A DNA stretch of 64,000 nt from Demequina sp. NBRC 110054. Lineage in GTDB: Bacteria > Actinomycetota > Actinomycetes > Actinomycetales > Demequinaceae. This document shows, in pieces, positions 42,799 through 50,901 of this stretch. A model generated the notes under the pieces. It did not search any database. It saw only the letters and a program-made list of their open reading frames with translations, and was not told the origin of the DNA. The stretch is taken from contig NZ_BBRK01000005.1 of the NCBI RefSeq assembly GCF_002090115.1, positions 665,415-729,414 of the forward strand. The letters are read 5' to 3'. The translations under genes and the position numbers were made by a program. Each line of letters opens with the position of its first letter. Position 1 is the first letter of the stretch.

Positions 42799-44304
42799 AT
42801 GTCCGACCCCACGCCACGCCTCGCCGTCGACCCGGCGTCCGACGACCAGGCCGTCGCCGAACAGCCGGTCTCGACCGACGAGAGGCGCCGCAACCTCACG
42901 GTGATCTGGATGCTGATCGTCGCGGCCTTCACGGTGATCCTCAACGAGACGATCATGGGCGTCGCGATCCCGCACCTCATGACCGATCTCGGCATCTCGG
43001 CGAGCGACGCGCAGTGGCTCACGACCGCGTTCCTGCTCACGATGGCGGTCGTCATCCCGACCACCGGCTTCCTGCTGCAGAAGTACCCCACGCGCGGGCT
43101 GTACCTGCTCGCGATGGGACTGTTCACCGCGGGCACGCTGCTCGGCGCCCTCGCGCCCGGCTTCGAGGTGCTGCTGGTCGCGCGCGTGGTTCAGGCGTCC
43201 GGCACCGCGATCATGTTCCCCCTGCTGATGACCACGGTCATGGAGCTCGAGCCGCCTCAGACCCGCGGACGCCGCATGGGCAGCATCGGCGTGGTCATCT
43301 CGGTCGCGCCCGCGATCGGGCCCACCGTGTCCGGGCTCGTGCTGTCCGTCGCGAGCTGGCGGTTCCTGTTCGTCGCGGTGCTGCCGGTCGCGCTCGCCGT
43401 GCTGATCGTCGGCATCGTCAAGATGCGCACCGTGAACGAGCCGAGCCACGCGCGCATCGACCTGATCTCGGTCCCGCTGTCGGCTGTCGCCTTCGGAGGC
43501 GTCGTCTTCGGCCTCAGCAGGCTCGGCGAGAGCGTGGGTGAGGACCTCACGCTGGCCTACGCCTCGTTCGGCGTCGGGATCGTCTTCATGGCGCTGTTCG
43601 TCTGGCGACAGCTGCGGCTCCAGCGAGAGGACCGCGCGCTTCTGGATCTGCGGACGTTCCGCACACCGATCTTCTCGATGGCCGTCGTGATGTTCGTCGT
43701 CGCGATGATGTCGCTCTTCGGCGCGATCATCCTGCTGCCGCTGTTCACGCAGGAGGTCCTGGGCATGTCCGTGCTCCAGGCAGGTCTCATGCTGCTGCCC
43801 GGCGGCCTCATCAGCGGCCTGCTCGCTCCCCCCGTGGGGCGCCTGTACGACCGCATCGGCCCTCGCCCCCTGCTGATCCCCGGCGCGGTGCTCATCGCGA
43901 CCGCGATGCTCGGCATGGCGCTGTCCTCGCGCGTCGACGCCCCGTGGTGGCAGATCCTCGTGTCGCACATGCTCATGAGCACCGGCCTTGCGCTCACGTT
44001 CACGCCGTTGTTCTCCACGAGCCTGGGATCGCTCCCCGAGCACCTGTACTCGCACGGCTCCGCGACGGTCTCGACGCTCCAGCAGGTGGCCGCCGCAGCA
44101 GGCACCGCGCTGTTCGTCTCCGTCATGACGGCCCTCACCGTGGCCGGCACCGCGGACGGACTGCCGGCAGCCGAGGCCCAGGCCACGGGCATCCGCACGG
44201 CCTTCCTCATCGCCGCAGGGATCGCCGTGGTCGGCATCGTGCTGGCGCCGTTCATCCGCAAGCCCGAGGACACCGCAGGCGGCGCACGCCCCGCCGCACT
44301 TTGA
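42799..44304 (+). CDS. DHA2 family MFS multidrug exporter
   Basis: A 501-residue protein with 14 hydrophobic helices. LNETIMGVAIPHLMTDLGIS corresponds to the LDxTVVNVALP motif of the EmrB/QacA family; AQWLTTAFLLTMAVVIPTTG and motif C (GVVISVAPAIGPTVSG) are clear. It exports toxic organics or antibiotics. It lies 129 bases after the FMN reductase and may be co-controlled by the upstream MarR; no operator near its own start was spotted. Confidence 0.9.
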   Translation: MSDPTPRLAVDPASDDQAVAEQPVSTDERRRNLTVIWMLIVAAFTVILNETIMGVAIPHLMTDLGISASDAQWLTTAFLLTMAVVIPTTGFLLQKYPTRGLYLLAMGLFTAGTLLGALAPGFEVLLVARVVQASGTAIMFPLLMTTVMELEPPQTRGRRMGSIGVVISVAPAIGPTVSGLVLSVASWRFLFVAVLPVALAVLIVGIVKMRTVNEPSHARIDLISVPLSAVAFGGVVFGLSRLGESVGEDLTLAYASFGVGIVFMALFVWRQLRLQREDRALLDLRTFRTPIFSMAVVMFVVAMMSLFGAIILLPLFTQEVLGMSVLQAGLMLLPGGLISGLLAPPVGRLYDRIGPRPLLIPGAVLIATAMLGMALSSRVDAPWWQILVSHMLMSTGLALTFTPLFSTSLGSLPEHLYSHGSATVSTLQQVAAAAGTALFVSVMTALTVAGTADGLPAAEAQATGIRTAFLIAAGIAVVGIVLAPFIRKPEDTAGGARPAAL

Positions 44305-44311
44305 CGCCGCG

Positions 44312-45019
44312 CTAGGCGCGTCCCCTCGCGCGGCGCAGCACGCGCCCGCGCTGCGAGCCCCAGAAGCGGTCGAGCATGTCCCGGATCTCCTCCGCGTCCT
44401 CGTCGGCGCCGAACGCCTCGGTGCCCGGCTCGAACCGGACCCCGTCCGCGAGCGCCCCCGCGGGGACAGGATCGAAGCCCAGCGCGTCGACGAGCGCCGC
44501 GACGGCCGCGACGTCGTCCGGGTCGTCGCCCGCGATCGCCGCGCCGCGACGCTCGGGATGCCCCGCAGGGAAGGCGAGGTTGTCGAGCTCGTAGAGGCTC
44601 ATGTGGTTCAGCGCCTTGACGACGCGGGACGCGGACAGATGCCGCTGCACCGTCTCCGACGTCGACGTCAGCGGGTCGTCCAGGTCCGGGCGAGCGCCGT
44701 CCGTCTCCCACCAGTAGTTCATGGCGTCCACCACGAGGCGGCCCGCGAGCGCCTCGGGCGCGAGCGCGGCGTACCTGCCGAGCGGGATCGCGAGGATCAC
44801 GACGTCGGCAGCCGCCGCATCGTCCAGGGAGCCGGCGCGAGCGCCGGGCGACCCGAGCGCGATCGCGGCCGCAGTCCGCTCGAGGGAGCCGGAACCCGCG
44901 ACGGTCACGGACAGCCCGGCCCTGCGCGCGAGCCTCGCGAGAGCGCTGCCGATGCGCCCCGCGCCGACGATGCCGACGGAGCCGGGAACGCCGACGGGTC
45001 GCGGCGCCGTACCGCTCAC
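44312..45019 (-). CDS. NADP-binding F420-dependent-type reductase
   Basis: A 235-residue Rossmann-fold protein: GSVGIVGAGRIGSALARLA at the N-terminus, then VVILAIPLGRYAAL, VVDAMNYWWET and VKALNHMSLYEL, the order found in NADPH-dependent F420 reductases and related dehydrogenases. The GTG at 45019 overlaps the NUDIX stop, so the two are translated together. The genuine cofactor cannot be told from sequence. Convergent with the DHA2 gene (7 bases). Confidence 0.8.
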   Translation of the reverse strand: MSGTAPRPVGVPGSVGIVGAGRIGSALARLARRAGLSVTVAGSGSLERTAAAIALGSPGARAGSLDDAAAADVVILAIPLGRYAALAPEALAGRLVVDAMNYWWETDGARPDLDDPLTSTSETVQRHLSASRVVKALNHMSLYELDNLAFPAGHPERRGAAIAGDDPDDVAAVAALVDALGFDPVPAGALADGVRFEPGTEAFGADEDAEEIRDMLDRFWGSQRGRVLRRARGRA

Positions 45020-45495
45020 GCCTCGAACGTCGCGACGTCGGAGCCCATGAGCGCCGCCGCGACGCGACCGCTCATCTCCTCCGACATCTCGGGCATCGCG
45101 TCCACGGGGAACCATGCGGCCTCGGTGTTCTCTCCGTCCGCGGGGAACGGCTCGCCGCTCACGTAGCGGAACCGGAAGGTGAGGTCCAGGTACTGCGAGC
45201 GGTCGCCGTTCGCGTACGTCATGGGCGGCAGCGACTTCACCCTCACGAGCGCCTCGGGCGCCGCGACGATGTCGGCCTCCTCGAGGCATTCGCGCGCACC
45301 CGCGACCGCCGGCTCCTCGCCCGGGTCGATGATGCCGGTGACGGGCGTCCACGCGCCGTTGTCGGCACGCTTCACGAGCAGCACCTGCCGTCCCTGATCG
45401 CTGTCGCGCAGGACGACCGCGGTGACGCCGGAGAGCCACAGCAGCTCGTGACCGACGCGCTCGCGCAGGGCAAGGACGAAGTCGGGAGTAGGCAT
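45016..45495 (-). CDS. NUDIX hydrolase
   Basis: A 159-residue pyrophosphohydrolase. The NUDIX box runs residues 54-76: G54, E60, and the catalytic RECLEEADI (68-76). Substrate (nucleotide or NADH-like) unknown. Coupled to the reductase that follows (GTGA), a pairing that suggests shared nucleotide cofactors. Start ATG at 45495. Confidence 0.87.
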   Translation of the reverse strand: MPTPDFVLALRERVGHELLWLSGVTAVVLRDSDQGRQVLLVKRADNGAWTPVTGIIDPGEEPAVAGARECLEEADIVAAPEALVRVKSLPPMTYANGDRSQYLDLTFRFRYVSGEPFPADGENTEAAWFPVDAMPEMSEEMSGRVAAALMGSDVATFEA

Positions 45496-45524
45496 GAGGC
45501 CAACCTACCGGCGGTCGACGGCGT

Positions 45525-46286
45525 TCAGTCGGTGCCCGCGGGCACCGGCGACCAGTCGGCGTGCTTGGGCACGCGCCCGTCGCCCGAGGACCGGCCCGTG
45601 AGGCGCCGCCCGATCCACGGCAGCACGTACTGCCGGGCGTACCGAAGCTCGCCGACCAGGCTCATCCCGGAGGGATCGGGGACGTCGAGCGACGGCAGGG
45701 GCGTCTCGTGGCCCAGGTGCGTGAGCACGCGAGCCGCGACGCGCGAGTGACCGAGCGCGTTGAGGTGCAGGCGGTCGGGCGCCCAGTAGCCCGGACGACG
45801 CATCTCCTGGTCCGTGAGGTTGTCGATGACGCTCGCGTGGGGCAGGTCGGCGACGTAGTCGATGACGAGGTCGGTGAAGTCGCGCGCGCGGCCGAGCATG
45901 AGTTCGGCGCGGGGCATCTGCAGGGACGGCGCCGCACCGGTGAGGATCACGATACGCACGCCCGCGTCGCCCGCGCGATCGACCATGCGTCGCGTGAGGT
46001 CCATCATCCGGCTCATGTCCCAGCCGGGGCGAAGCATGTCGTTCCCGCCGCCGTCGACCGTCATGAGGTCGGGCGCGGGGTCGAGCGACAGCGCGGCATC
46101 GCACTGCTCGGTCGCGATGGGCTCCAGCAGGCGTCCGCGGATCGCGAGATTCGCATAGTGCACCTGCTCCCCCGTCGACACCGCGAGCCCGGCGGCGACC
46201 ATGTCCGCCCAGCCGCGCACCGAGCCGTCCTCGAGCTCGTCCCCTACACCCTCCGTGTAGCTGTCACCGATGGCCACATAACGCAT
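45525..46286 (-). CDS. SGNH/GDSL hydrolase
   Basis: A 253-residue esterase starting MRYVAIGDSYTEGVGDE (Ser 9 catalytic), NLAIRGRLL, VDGGGNDMLRP (block III) and DRLHLNALGHS (Asp/His). The start at 46286 fits the family; 13 upstream residues are unlikely. Similar size to the hydrolase at 30569 but different in sequence. Not obviously part of an operon; 29 bases separate it from the NUDIX start on the same strand. Confidence 0.86.
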   Translation of the reverse strand: MRYVAIGDSYTEGVGDELEDGSVRGWADMVAAGLAVSTGEQVHYANLAIRGRLLEPIATEQCDAALSLDPAPDLMTVDGGGNDMLRPGWDMSRMMDLTRRMVDRAGDAGVRIVILTGAAPSLQMPRAELMLGRARDFTDLVIDYVADLPHASVIDNLTDQEMRRPGYWAPDRLHLNALGHSRVAARVLTHLGHETPLPSLDVPDPSGMSLVGELRYARQYVLPWIGRRLTGRSSGDGRVPKHADWSPVPAGTD

Positions 46287-46333
46287 GCCCCCACGATATC
46301 GGCGCGCCGGAGTGCCAGCGTTCACTGTGCCGG

Positions 46334-46804
46334 TCAGGAAGGGGGCCCCGTCAGGGCCTCATCGATTCGCTCGAGGAACTCGGCAGCGCTCGCTGCGGAG
46401 TCCAGATCGTCGACATGAGGCGCAAGCAGATCCCTCCAGTGCGCACGCAGCGACGCGAGGTTCTCCGCCGCTCGCGCGGTCGCCCACAACTCGACGCACC
46501 GCGCATCGTCCTCCGCCTTGCGCCTCTCGACCAGGCCCTTCTCCTCAAGAGCCCTGATGGCGGCACTCGCATTGCTCGGCTTGAGTCCGATCGCCACTGC
46601 GAGAGCAGAAGGCGAGACCCCGGGGTGTCGGTCCACATGTTGCATCACGAGCACTTCGACACCGCCCAGCGGCACGAGCCCCTCCGCGCGCTGCTCGGCA
46701 GCGTGCAGGCGCCGCGCGAGCACGAGCACTGCGGCAGCCAGGTCGGCGAGATCGGCCTGCACCGCCGTCCGGCCGGACTTCGCCGTCGCCTCCGTCTCGG
46801 TCAT
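46334..46804 (-). CDS. MarR family regulator, divergent from Bcr-type exporter
   Basis: A 156-residue winged helix-turn-helix protein: LGGVEVLVMQHVDRHPG, ALAVAIGLKPSNASAAIRALEEKGLV, VERRKAEDDARCVEL. The start at 46804 (MTETE) follows GAGGAGGTCGACG. Divergent from the MFS gene with a 64-base shared gap containing a perfect 16-base palindrome. Most likely represses both genes in response to a small molecule. Confidence 0.88.
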   Translation of the reverse strand: MTETEATAKSGRTAVQADLADLAAAVLVLARRLHAAEQRAEGLVPLGGVEVLVMQHVDRHPGVSPSALAVAIGLKPSNASAAIRALEEKGLVERRKAEDDARCVELWATARAAENLASLRAHWRDLLAPHVDDLDSAASAAEFLERIDEALTGPPS

Positions 46805-46839
46805 CGTCGACCTCCTCACGTTTTCTGTATTGTACTATA

Positions 46840-46855
46840 GTTATGACTTCATAAC
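46840..46855. promoter_or_regulatory. Palindromic MarR operator in the divergent gap
   Basis: GTTATG (46840-46845) and CATAAC (46850-46855) around ACTT, in a notably AT-rich run (46821-46856). Sequence TACAAT on the minus strand nearby may be the MarR gene's -10 box. Placement between the two starts is what a MarR dimer site should show. Confidence 0.6.
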
Positions 46856-46868
46856 CTTGGGAGGGACC

Positions 46869-48116
46869 ATGACCGACACGACGACGCGCGCCTCCACACG
46901 CACCCAGACATCCCAGCGCCCCAGCAAGGCCGTCGGCACCGCGATGCTCGGCGCGCTCGCGCTCCTCGCCGCGGTGTCGCCGCTCGCAACCGACCTATAC
47001 CTGCCCGCGTTCCCCGACATGGCGTCGGACCTCGCCACCACGAGCGCGGGCGTGCAGCTGTCACTCACGGCATTCATGATCGGAGCGGGCGTCGGCCAGG
47101 TGGTCTTCGGGCCGCTGTCGGACCGCGTGGGCCGGCGCGTACCGCTCCTGGTCGGCACAGTCGTCTTTCTCCTCGCCTCGGTCGGGGCCGCACTCGCCCC
47201 CACGATCGGCATCCTCATCGCGCTGCGCGTCCTGCAGGGCCTCGGTGGCGCCGCAGGCATGGTGATCGGCCGCGCCGTCATCGCCGACCGCGCGCACGGC
47301 GCGGAGGCCGTGAAGGCTCAGACCCTCATGATGCTCGTCGGCGGCGTCGCCCCTGTCGTCGCTCCCCTGCTGGGCTCGTTCCTCGCCGACGCCATCGGCT
47401 GGAGGGGGCTGCTGTCCGTGCTCGCGGTCTTCGGGCTCGCATGCGTCGTCGCGGTCGTCACGCTCGTGCCCGAGACGCGCACCGTCGAGGCACGCCGCGC
47501 GGAGCTCACGGTGTGGCAGGAGACCCGAGTGGGGCTGTCCGCGCTGCGCAACCGCGCGTACCTCGGCCACACCGCTGCCTTCGCGTTCGCGTTCGCAACG
47601 ATGATGGCGTACATCTCGGCCTCGCCGTTCATCTATCAGGACCTCATCGGCCTGGGCACGGTCCAGTACGGCCTGGCGTTCGGGCTCAACGCGCTGCTCC
47701 TCATGGCGACGAGCGCCGTCGCTGCCAACCTGACGGGCAAGGTGCACACGCGCCGACTCGCCGCTGTCGGCCTAGGTATCACGCTCGTCGCAGTCATCAC
47801 ACTGACGGTCGTCGCGTCGTCCTCGGCGCCCGCCTGGACGCTCATGATCCCCGTCGCTTTCGCGATCGCGCCGCTCGGGCTGGTCTTCGGCTCGACGACC
47901 GCGCTCGCTCTCGACTCGGCGCCCGAGGCGCCCGGCATGGCCTCCGCCGCGCTCGGCCTCGGACAGTTCGCGCTCGCAGGACTCGTCGCCCCTCTCGTCA
48001 GCCTGGGCGGAGAAGACACGGCCGTGCCCATGGCCCTCGTCATGCTCGTGTCCGCAGCCATCGCGAGCATCGCGCTGCGCCTGGCCGGTCGCGGAGCGGA
48101 TACCCTCGACGGGTGA
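46869..48116 (+). CDS. MFS transporter, Bcr/CflA family
   Basis: A 415-residue drug-resistance transporter with 12 hydrophobic helices. AVSPLATDLYLPAFPDMASD is the Bcr/CflA N-terminal signature, followed by FMIGAGVGQVVFGPLSDRVG (motif A) and LQGLGGAAGMVIGRAVIADR. Exports bicyclomycin-, chloramphenicol- or related-type compounds by homology. Start at 46869 after TTGGGAGGGACC. Its stop overlaps the HAD gene (GTGA). Confidence 0.91.
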   Translation: MTDTTTRASTRTQTSQRPSKAVGTAMLGALALLAAVSPLATDLYLPAFPDMASDLATTSAGVQLSLTAFMIGAGVGQVVFGPLSDRVGRRVPLLVGTVVFLLASVGAALAPTIGILIALRVLQGLGGAAGMVIGRAVIADRAHGAEAVKAQTLMMLVGGVAPVVAPLLGSFLADAIGWRGLLSVLAVFGLACVVAVVTLVPETRTVEARRAELTVWQETRVGLSALRNRAYLGHTAAFAFAFATMMAYISASPFIYQDLIGLGTVQYGLAFGLNALLLMATSAVAANLTGKVHTRRLAAVGLGITLVAVITLTVVASSSAPAWTLMIPVAFAIAPLGLVFGSTTALALDSAPEAPGMASAALGLGQFALAGLVAPLVSLGGEDTAVPMALVMLVSAAIASIALRLAGRGADTLDG

Positions 48117-48961
48117 CCAGTAGCGCAGTCTCCGCACCCAAGGCCGTCTTCCTCGATATCGACGGCACGTACGCCGACCGAGGGACGGTGCCTCCCGAGC
48201 ATCGCGACGCGGTGAGGGCGGCCCGCGAGGCCGGGCACAAGGTCTTCCTGTGCACCGGGCGGCCCCTGTCCCTGATCTTCCCGCAGATGCTCGAGGCGGG
48301 CTTCGACGGGATCGTCGCTGCCGCGGGCGCCCACGTCACGGTCGGCGGCACGGTGCTGCAGGACCTGCGGTTCCCCAGGGACCTCGCGTCGCGAACCCTC
48401 GCGGTGCTCGACGCGCACCATGGGGTCTACTGGCTCGAGACACCCGACGCCACGTATGCGCACCAGTTCGCGGTCGACACGGTCGACGACCACATGCCCG
48501 ACCACCTGAAGAGGGCCGACGAGCACGGCAAGGCGCGCGCCCAGGTGCTCAGCCACCTCACGATCGTCGACGACCTCCACCAGGTGAGCATCGGCAAGGT
48601 CACGGTCATGCACGCCGACATCCCGCTCGCGGAGGTCGCCGCCCAGGTCGGCCCGGATCTCGGCGTGATCGAGAGCTCGATCCCCGGGATGGGTGACCGT
48701 GCCGGCGAGCTCTACATGGCTCAGGTGCACAAGGCCACCGGCATCGAGGCGGTGATCGCCCACCTGGGGATGAGCCGCGAGGACGTGATCGCGTTCGGCG
48801 ACGGCCCGAACGACATCGAGATGGTCGAGTTCGCGGGCGTCGGCGTTGCGATCGAGGGTTCGCGGGACGAGCTCCTCGCGGTTGCCGATCGCACGTGCCC
48901 CGGCCCGGAGCAGGCGGGCCTCGCGTCCGCGTTCGCCGAGCTGGGACTCATCCCCCGCTGA
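48113..48961 (+). CDS. HAD superfamily phosphatase, Cof subfamily
   Basis: A 282-residue hydrolase: motif I FLDIDGTYAD (nucleophile Asp and acid/base Asp), motif II FLCTGRP, motif IV IAFGDGPNDIEM, with the C2b cap of Cof proteins. Substrate (sugar phosphate or flavin-type) unknown. GTG at 48113 overlaps the MFS stop; the phosphatase could act on the exporter's substrate but this is only positional. Confidence 0.88.
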   Translation: MTSSAVSAPKAVFLDIDGTYADRGTVPPEHRDAVRAAREAGHKVFLCTGRPLSLIFPQMLEAGFDGIVAAAGAHVTVGGTVLQDLRFPRDLASRTLAVLDAHHGVYWLETPDATYAHQFAVDTVDDHMPDHLKRADEHGKARAQVLSHLTIVDDLHQVSIGKVTVMHADIPLAEVAAQVGPDLGVIESSIPGMGDRAGELYMAQVHKATGIEAVIAHLGMSREDVIAFGDGPNDIEMVEFAGVGVAIEGSRDELLAVADRTCPGPEQAGLASAFAELGLIPR

Positions 48962-49001
48962 CCCGTCGCGCCGACCCCTGAGGGAGCGGTACCGTCGAGC
49001 C

Positions 49002-49901
49002 ATGACACCCAAGTCCGGTCAGCAGGTGACCCTCTCCCACGGCGACCAGGTCGCCACCATCGCCGCCGTCGGCGCGGCCCTCCGCGAGTACAAGGTCGGT
49101 GGGCGCGACGTCGTCGTCCCGTTCGACGCCGACGAGATCCCGCCCGCCTTCAACGGCATGGTCCTCGCGCCGTGGCCCAACCGCCTCCAGGACGGCGTCT
49201 ACACGTTCGGCGGCGAGGAGCTTCAGGTCCCGGTCTCCGAGCCCGACCGCGGCACCGCGCTGCACGGCCTCGCGTGCTGGGAGCGCTGGGAGGTCGACAG
49301 CGTGAGCCCCAGCTCCGTGACGATGGCGCTCGAGCTGCCGGCGAGCCCCGGCTACCCGTTCCAGCTCACGCTGACCACGGCGTACTCGCTGTCGGACGCG
49401 GGGCTCACCATCACGACGACCGCACGCAACGAGGGCGACGTACCGCTCCCCTACGGCGTCGGCTTCCACCCGTGGTTCGCCCCCGGCGAGGGCTCCCTCG
49501 ACGAGTGCGCGATCCAGCTCACCGCCGCGTCGAACGTCACCGTCGACGAGCGCCTGCTGCCCACGGGTGAGGTGCCGGTCGACGGCAAGTTCGACATCCG
49601 CGAGGCCACGAGCCTCGACGGGGTGTCGTTCGACGACGCATGGGTCGACCCGATCCTCGACGCCGAGGGCCGCTCGTGGTGCCGCCTCACGGCCGGCGAC
49701 GGCGCGGTCACCGAGATCTGGGCGGATTCTGAGGCGACCGCCTGGCAGATCTGCACCGGCGACTTCCCGTCGATCGACCGCGCGGGCGTCGCGATCGAGC
49801 CGATGTCCTGCATCGCGGATGCCTTCCGCACCGGCGAGCGCCTCATCACGCTCGCGCCGGGCGAGTCCCACTCGCTCACGTGGGGCATGCGCCTCAGCTG
49901 A
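49002..49901 (+). CDS. Aldose 1-epimerase family protein
   Basis: A 299-residue beta-sandwich galactose-mutarotase-like protein: NGMVLAPWPNRLQDGVY, catalytic-type His in TALHGLACW and GVGFHPWFAPG, and VAIEPMSCIADAF. Interconverts sugar anomers. Starts 40 bases after the HAD gene (gap includes a usable GGGAGCGG). Followed by two terminator-like hairpins and a dense group of GGACGATGCG words. Confidence 0.88.
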   Translation: MTPKSGQQVTLSHGDQVATIAAVGAALREYKVGGRDVVVPFDADEIPPAFNGMVLAPWPNRLQDGVYTFGGEELQVPVSEPDRGTALHGLACWERWEVDSVSPSSVTMALELPASPGYPFQLTLTTAYSLSDAGLTITTTARNEGDVPLPYGVGFHPWFAPGEGSLDECAIQLTAASNVTVDERLLPTGEVPVDGKFDIREATSLDGVSFDDAWVDPILDAEGRSWCRLTAGDGAVTEIWADSEATAWQICTGDFPSIDRAGVAIEPMSCIADAFRTGERLITLAPGESHSLTWGMRLS

Positions 49902-49921
49902 CGCACGTTCGCCGCACGAGC

Positions 49922-49949
49922 GCGGGTCGGACCTTCGGGTCCGGCCCGC
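49922..49949 (+). terminator. Terminator hairpin after aldose epimerase
   Basis: GCGGGTCGGACC (49922-49933) pairs with GGTCCGGCCCGC (49938-49949) through a TTCG loop: a 12-pair stem with one wobble. Followed by a mild T-rich stretch (TTCGTCGTCT). Very stable. Confidence 0.78.
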
Positions 49950-49982
49950 TTCGTCGTCTCCCGGGCCGCGATCCCGCGTCCT

Positions 49983-50062
49983 GGACGATGCGACGGGAGC
50001 CCTGGACGCATCGTCCACGAGGGCGCCTGGCAAGGCCGGGAGCGCCTGCCGGCGCATCGTCC
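49983..50062. repeat. Three GGACGATGCG words, two forming an inverted pair
   Basis: Exact copies at 49983-49992 (+), 50007-50016 (-) and 50053-50062 (-). The first two are inverted around a 14-base loop and can form a 10-pair stem. They lie in the 220-base gap between the galM-like gene and tRNA-Ala that has no gene of its own. Other exact copies: plus orientation at 2519, 10537, 19900, 20139, 27677, 36964, 51416; minus orientation at 2697, 2751, 3736, 11287, 14525, 27494, 41495, 44816, 46502, 55592 (left-hand coordinates). Confidence 0.7.
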
Positions 50063-50075
50063 CCAGAAACGCGAA

Positions 50076-50097
50076 AAGCCGCCCCGAAGGGCGGCTT
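50076..50097. terminator. Bidirectional terminator hairpin between galM-like gene and tRNA-Ala
   Basis: AAGCCGCCC (50076-50084), loop CGAA, GGGCGGCTT (50089-50097): a 9-pair stem with A-run and T-run edges on opposite sides, so it can end transcription in both directions, including that of the tRNA. Confidence 0.72.
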
Positions 50098-50121
50098 CTG
50101 CGGTGCTGTCTCCACACCACG

Positions 50122-50194
50122 TGGAGCTGAGGGGACTCGAACCCCTGACCCCCTGCATGCCATGCAGGTGCGCTACCAGCTGCGCCACAGCCCC
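50122..50194 (-). tRNA. tRNA-Ala (anticodon GGC)
   Basis: On the minus strand, starts GGGGCTGTGGCGCAGC and ends CTCAGCTCCA. Acceptor arm pairs GGGGCTG with CAGCTCC; the anticodon arm is CCTGC-ATGGCAT-GCAGG with anticodon GGC (codons GCC/GCT); the T arm is GGGG-TTCGAGT-CCCC. It is 73 nt, and CCA is not encoded past the discriminator A. The 64-base gap to the histidine phosphatase holds its promoter region; no clear consensus was identified. Confidence 0.95.
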
Positions 50195-50258
50195 AAGATC
50201 TTGCGATCCTGCGCTCCGAAGAGCGAGTAAGACTCTACCCCAGATTCACGGCAAAGTG

Positions 50259-50900
50259 TTAATCGCCGTCCTGAGCCTCCACGCCGCGGGGCAGTCGCGC
50301 ACCCGAGGGGTCGATCCCGTAGCGCTCGAGCGACCAGGCCCCGGTCGAGGAGCGCGTGAGGACGTTCCAGTGCCCGTGCGGCAGCTTGCCCAGGGAGGTC
50401 GACAGCGGCGGCATCCCGAGCAGCCTGAGCGCCCCCAGCATGAGTGCGCTGCCGTGGCTCACGACGGTGACCAGGCGCCGGCCTCGGCAGGCCTCCTCGA
50501 GGCACGCCGCGACACGCGCGCCCACGGCGTCCGAGCGGCCCCAGCCCTCGATATCGGGGTCCTCGCCGCGCATCCTGGCCTCGTACTGCTCGGGCCAGCG
50601 CGCGCGGACGTCGTCCCACGTGAGGCCCTCCCAGGCGCCGTACGAGCGCTGGGTGAGCCGCGCATCGGCCACGGGCTCGAGGCCCGCCGCGCGGCCGACC
50701 TCGCGAGCCGTGTCGAGGGCGCGCAGGAGCGGCGAGGACAGCAGCGCGTCGGGGGTGCCGTAGGCGTGGCGCAGGTGGCGAGATGCGGCGCGCGCCTGGA
50801 TCCGGCCAGCCTCGCCGAGCGGGACGTCGAGGCTGCCCTGGAGGCGACCGGAGACGTTGTAGTCGGTGCGGCCGTGCCTCAGCAGGATCAGCGTCGTCAT
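50259..50900 (-). CDS. Histidine phosphatase superfamily protein
   Basis: A 213-residue phosphoglycerate-mutase-like phosphatase: LILLRHGRTDYNVSGRLQGS (catalytic RHG), second core His in VTVVSHGSALML, and RSYGAWEGLTW. The substrate is unclear; such paired genes downstream of rsfS/nadD are common in actinobacteria. One base separates its ATG from the stop of the paralogous gene upstream, so they form a tandem duplication within an operon. Confidence 0.88.
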   Translation of the reverse strand: MTTLILLRHGRTDYNVSGRLQGSLDVPLGEAGRIQARAASRHLRHAYGTPDALLSSPLLRALDTAREVGRAAGLEPVADARLTQRSYGAWEGLTWDDVRARWPEQYEARMRGEDPDIEGWGRSDAVGARVAACLEEACRGRRLVTVVSHGSALMLGALRLLGMPPLSTSLGKLPHGHWNVLTRSSTGAWSLERYGIDPSGARLPRGVEAQDGD

Positions 50901-50901
50901 G

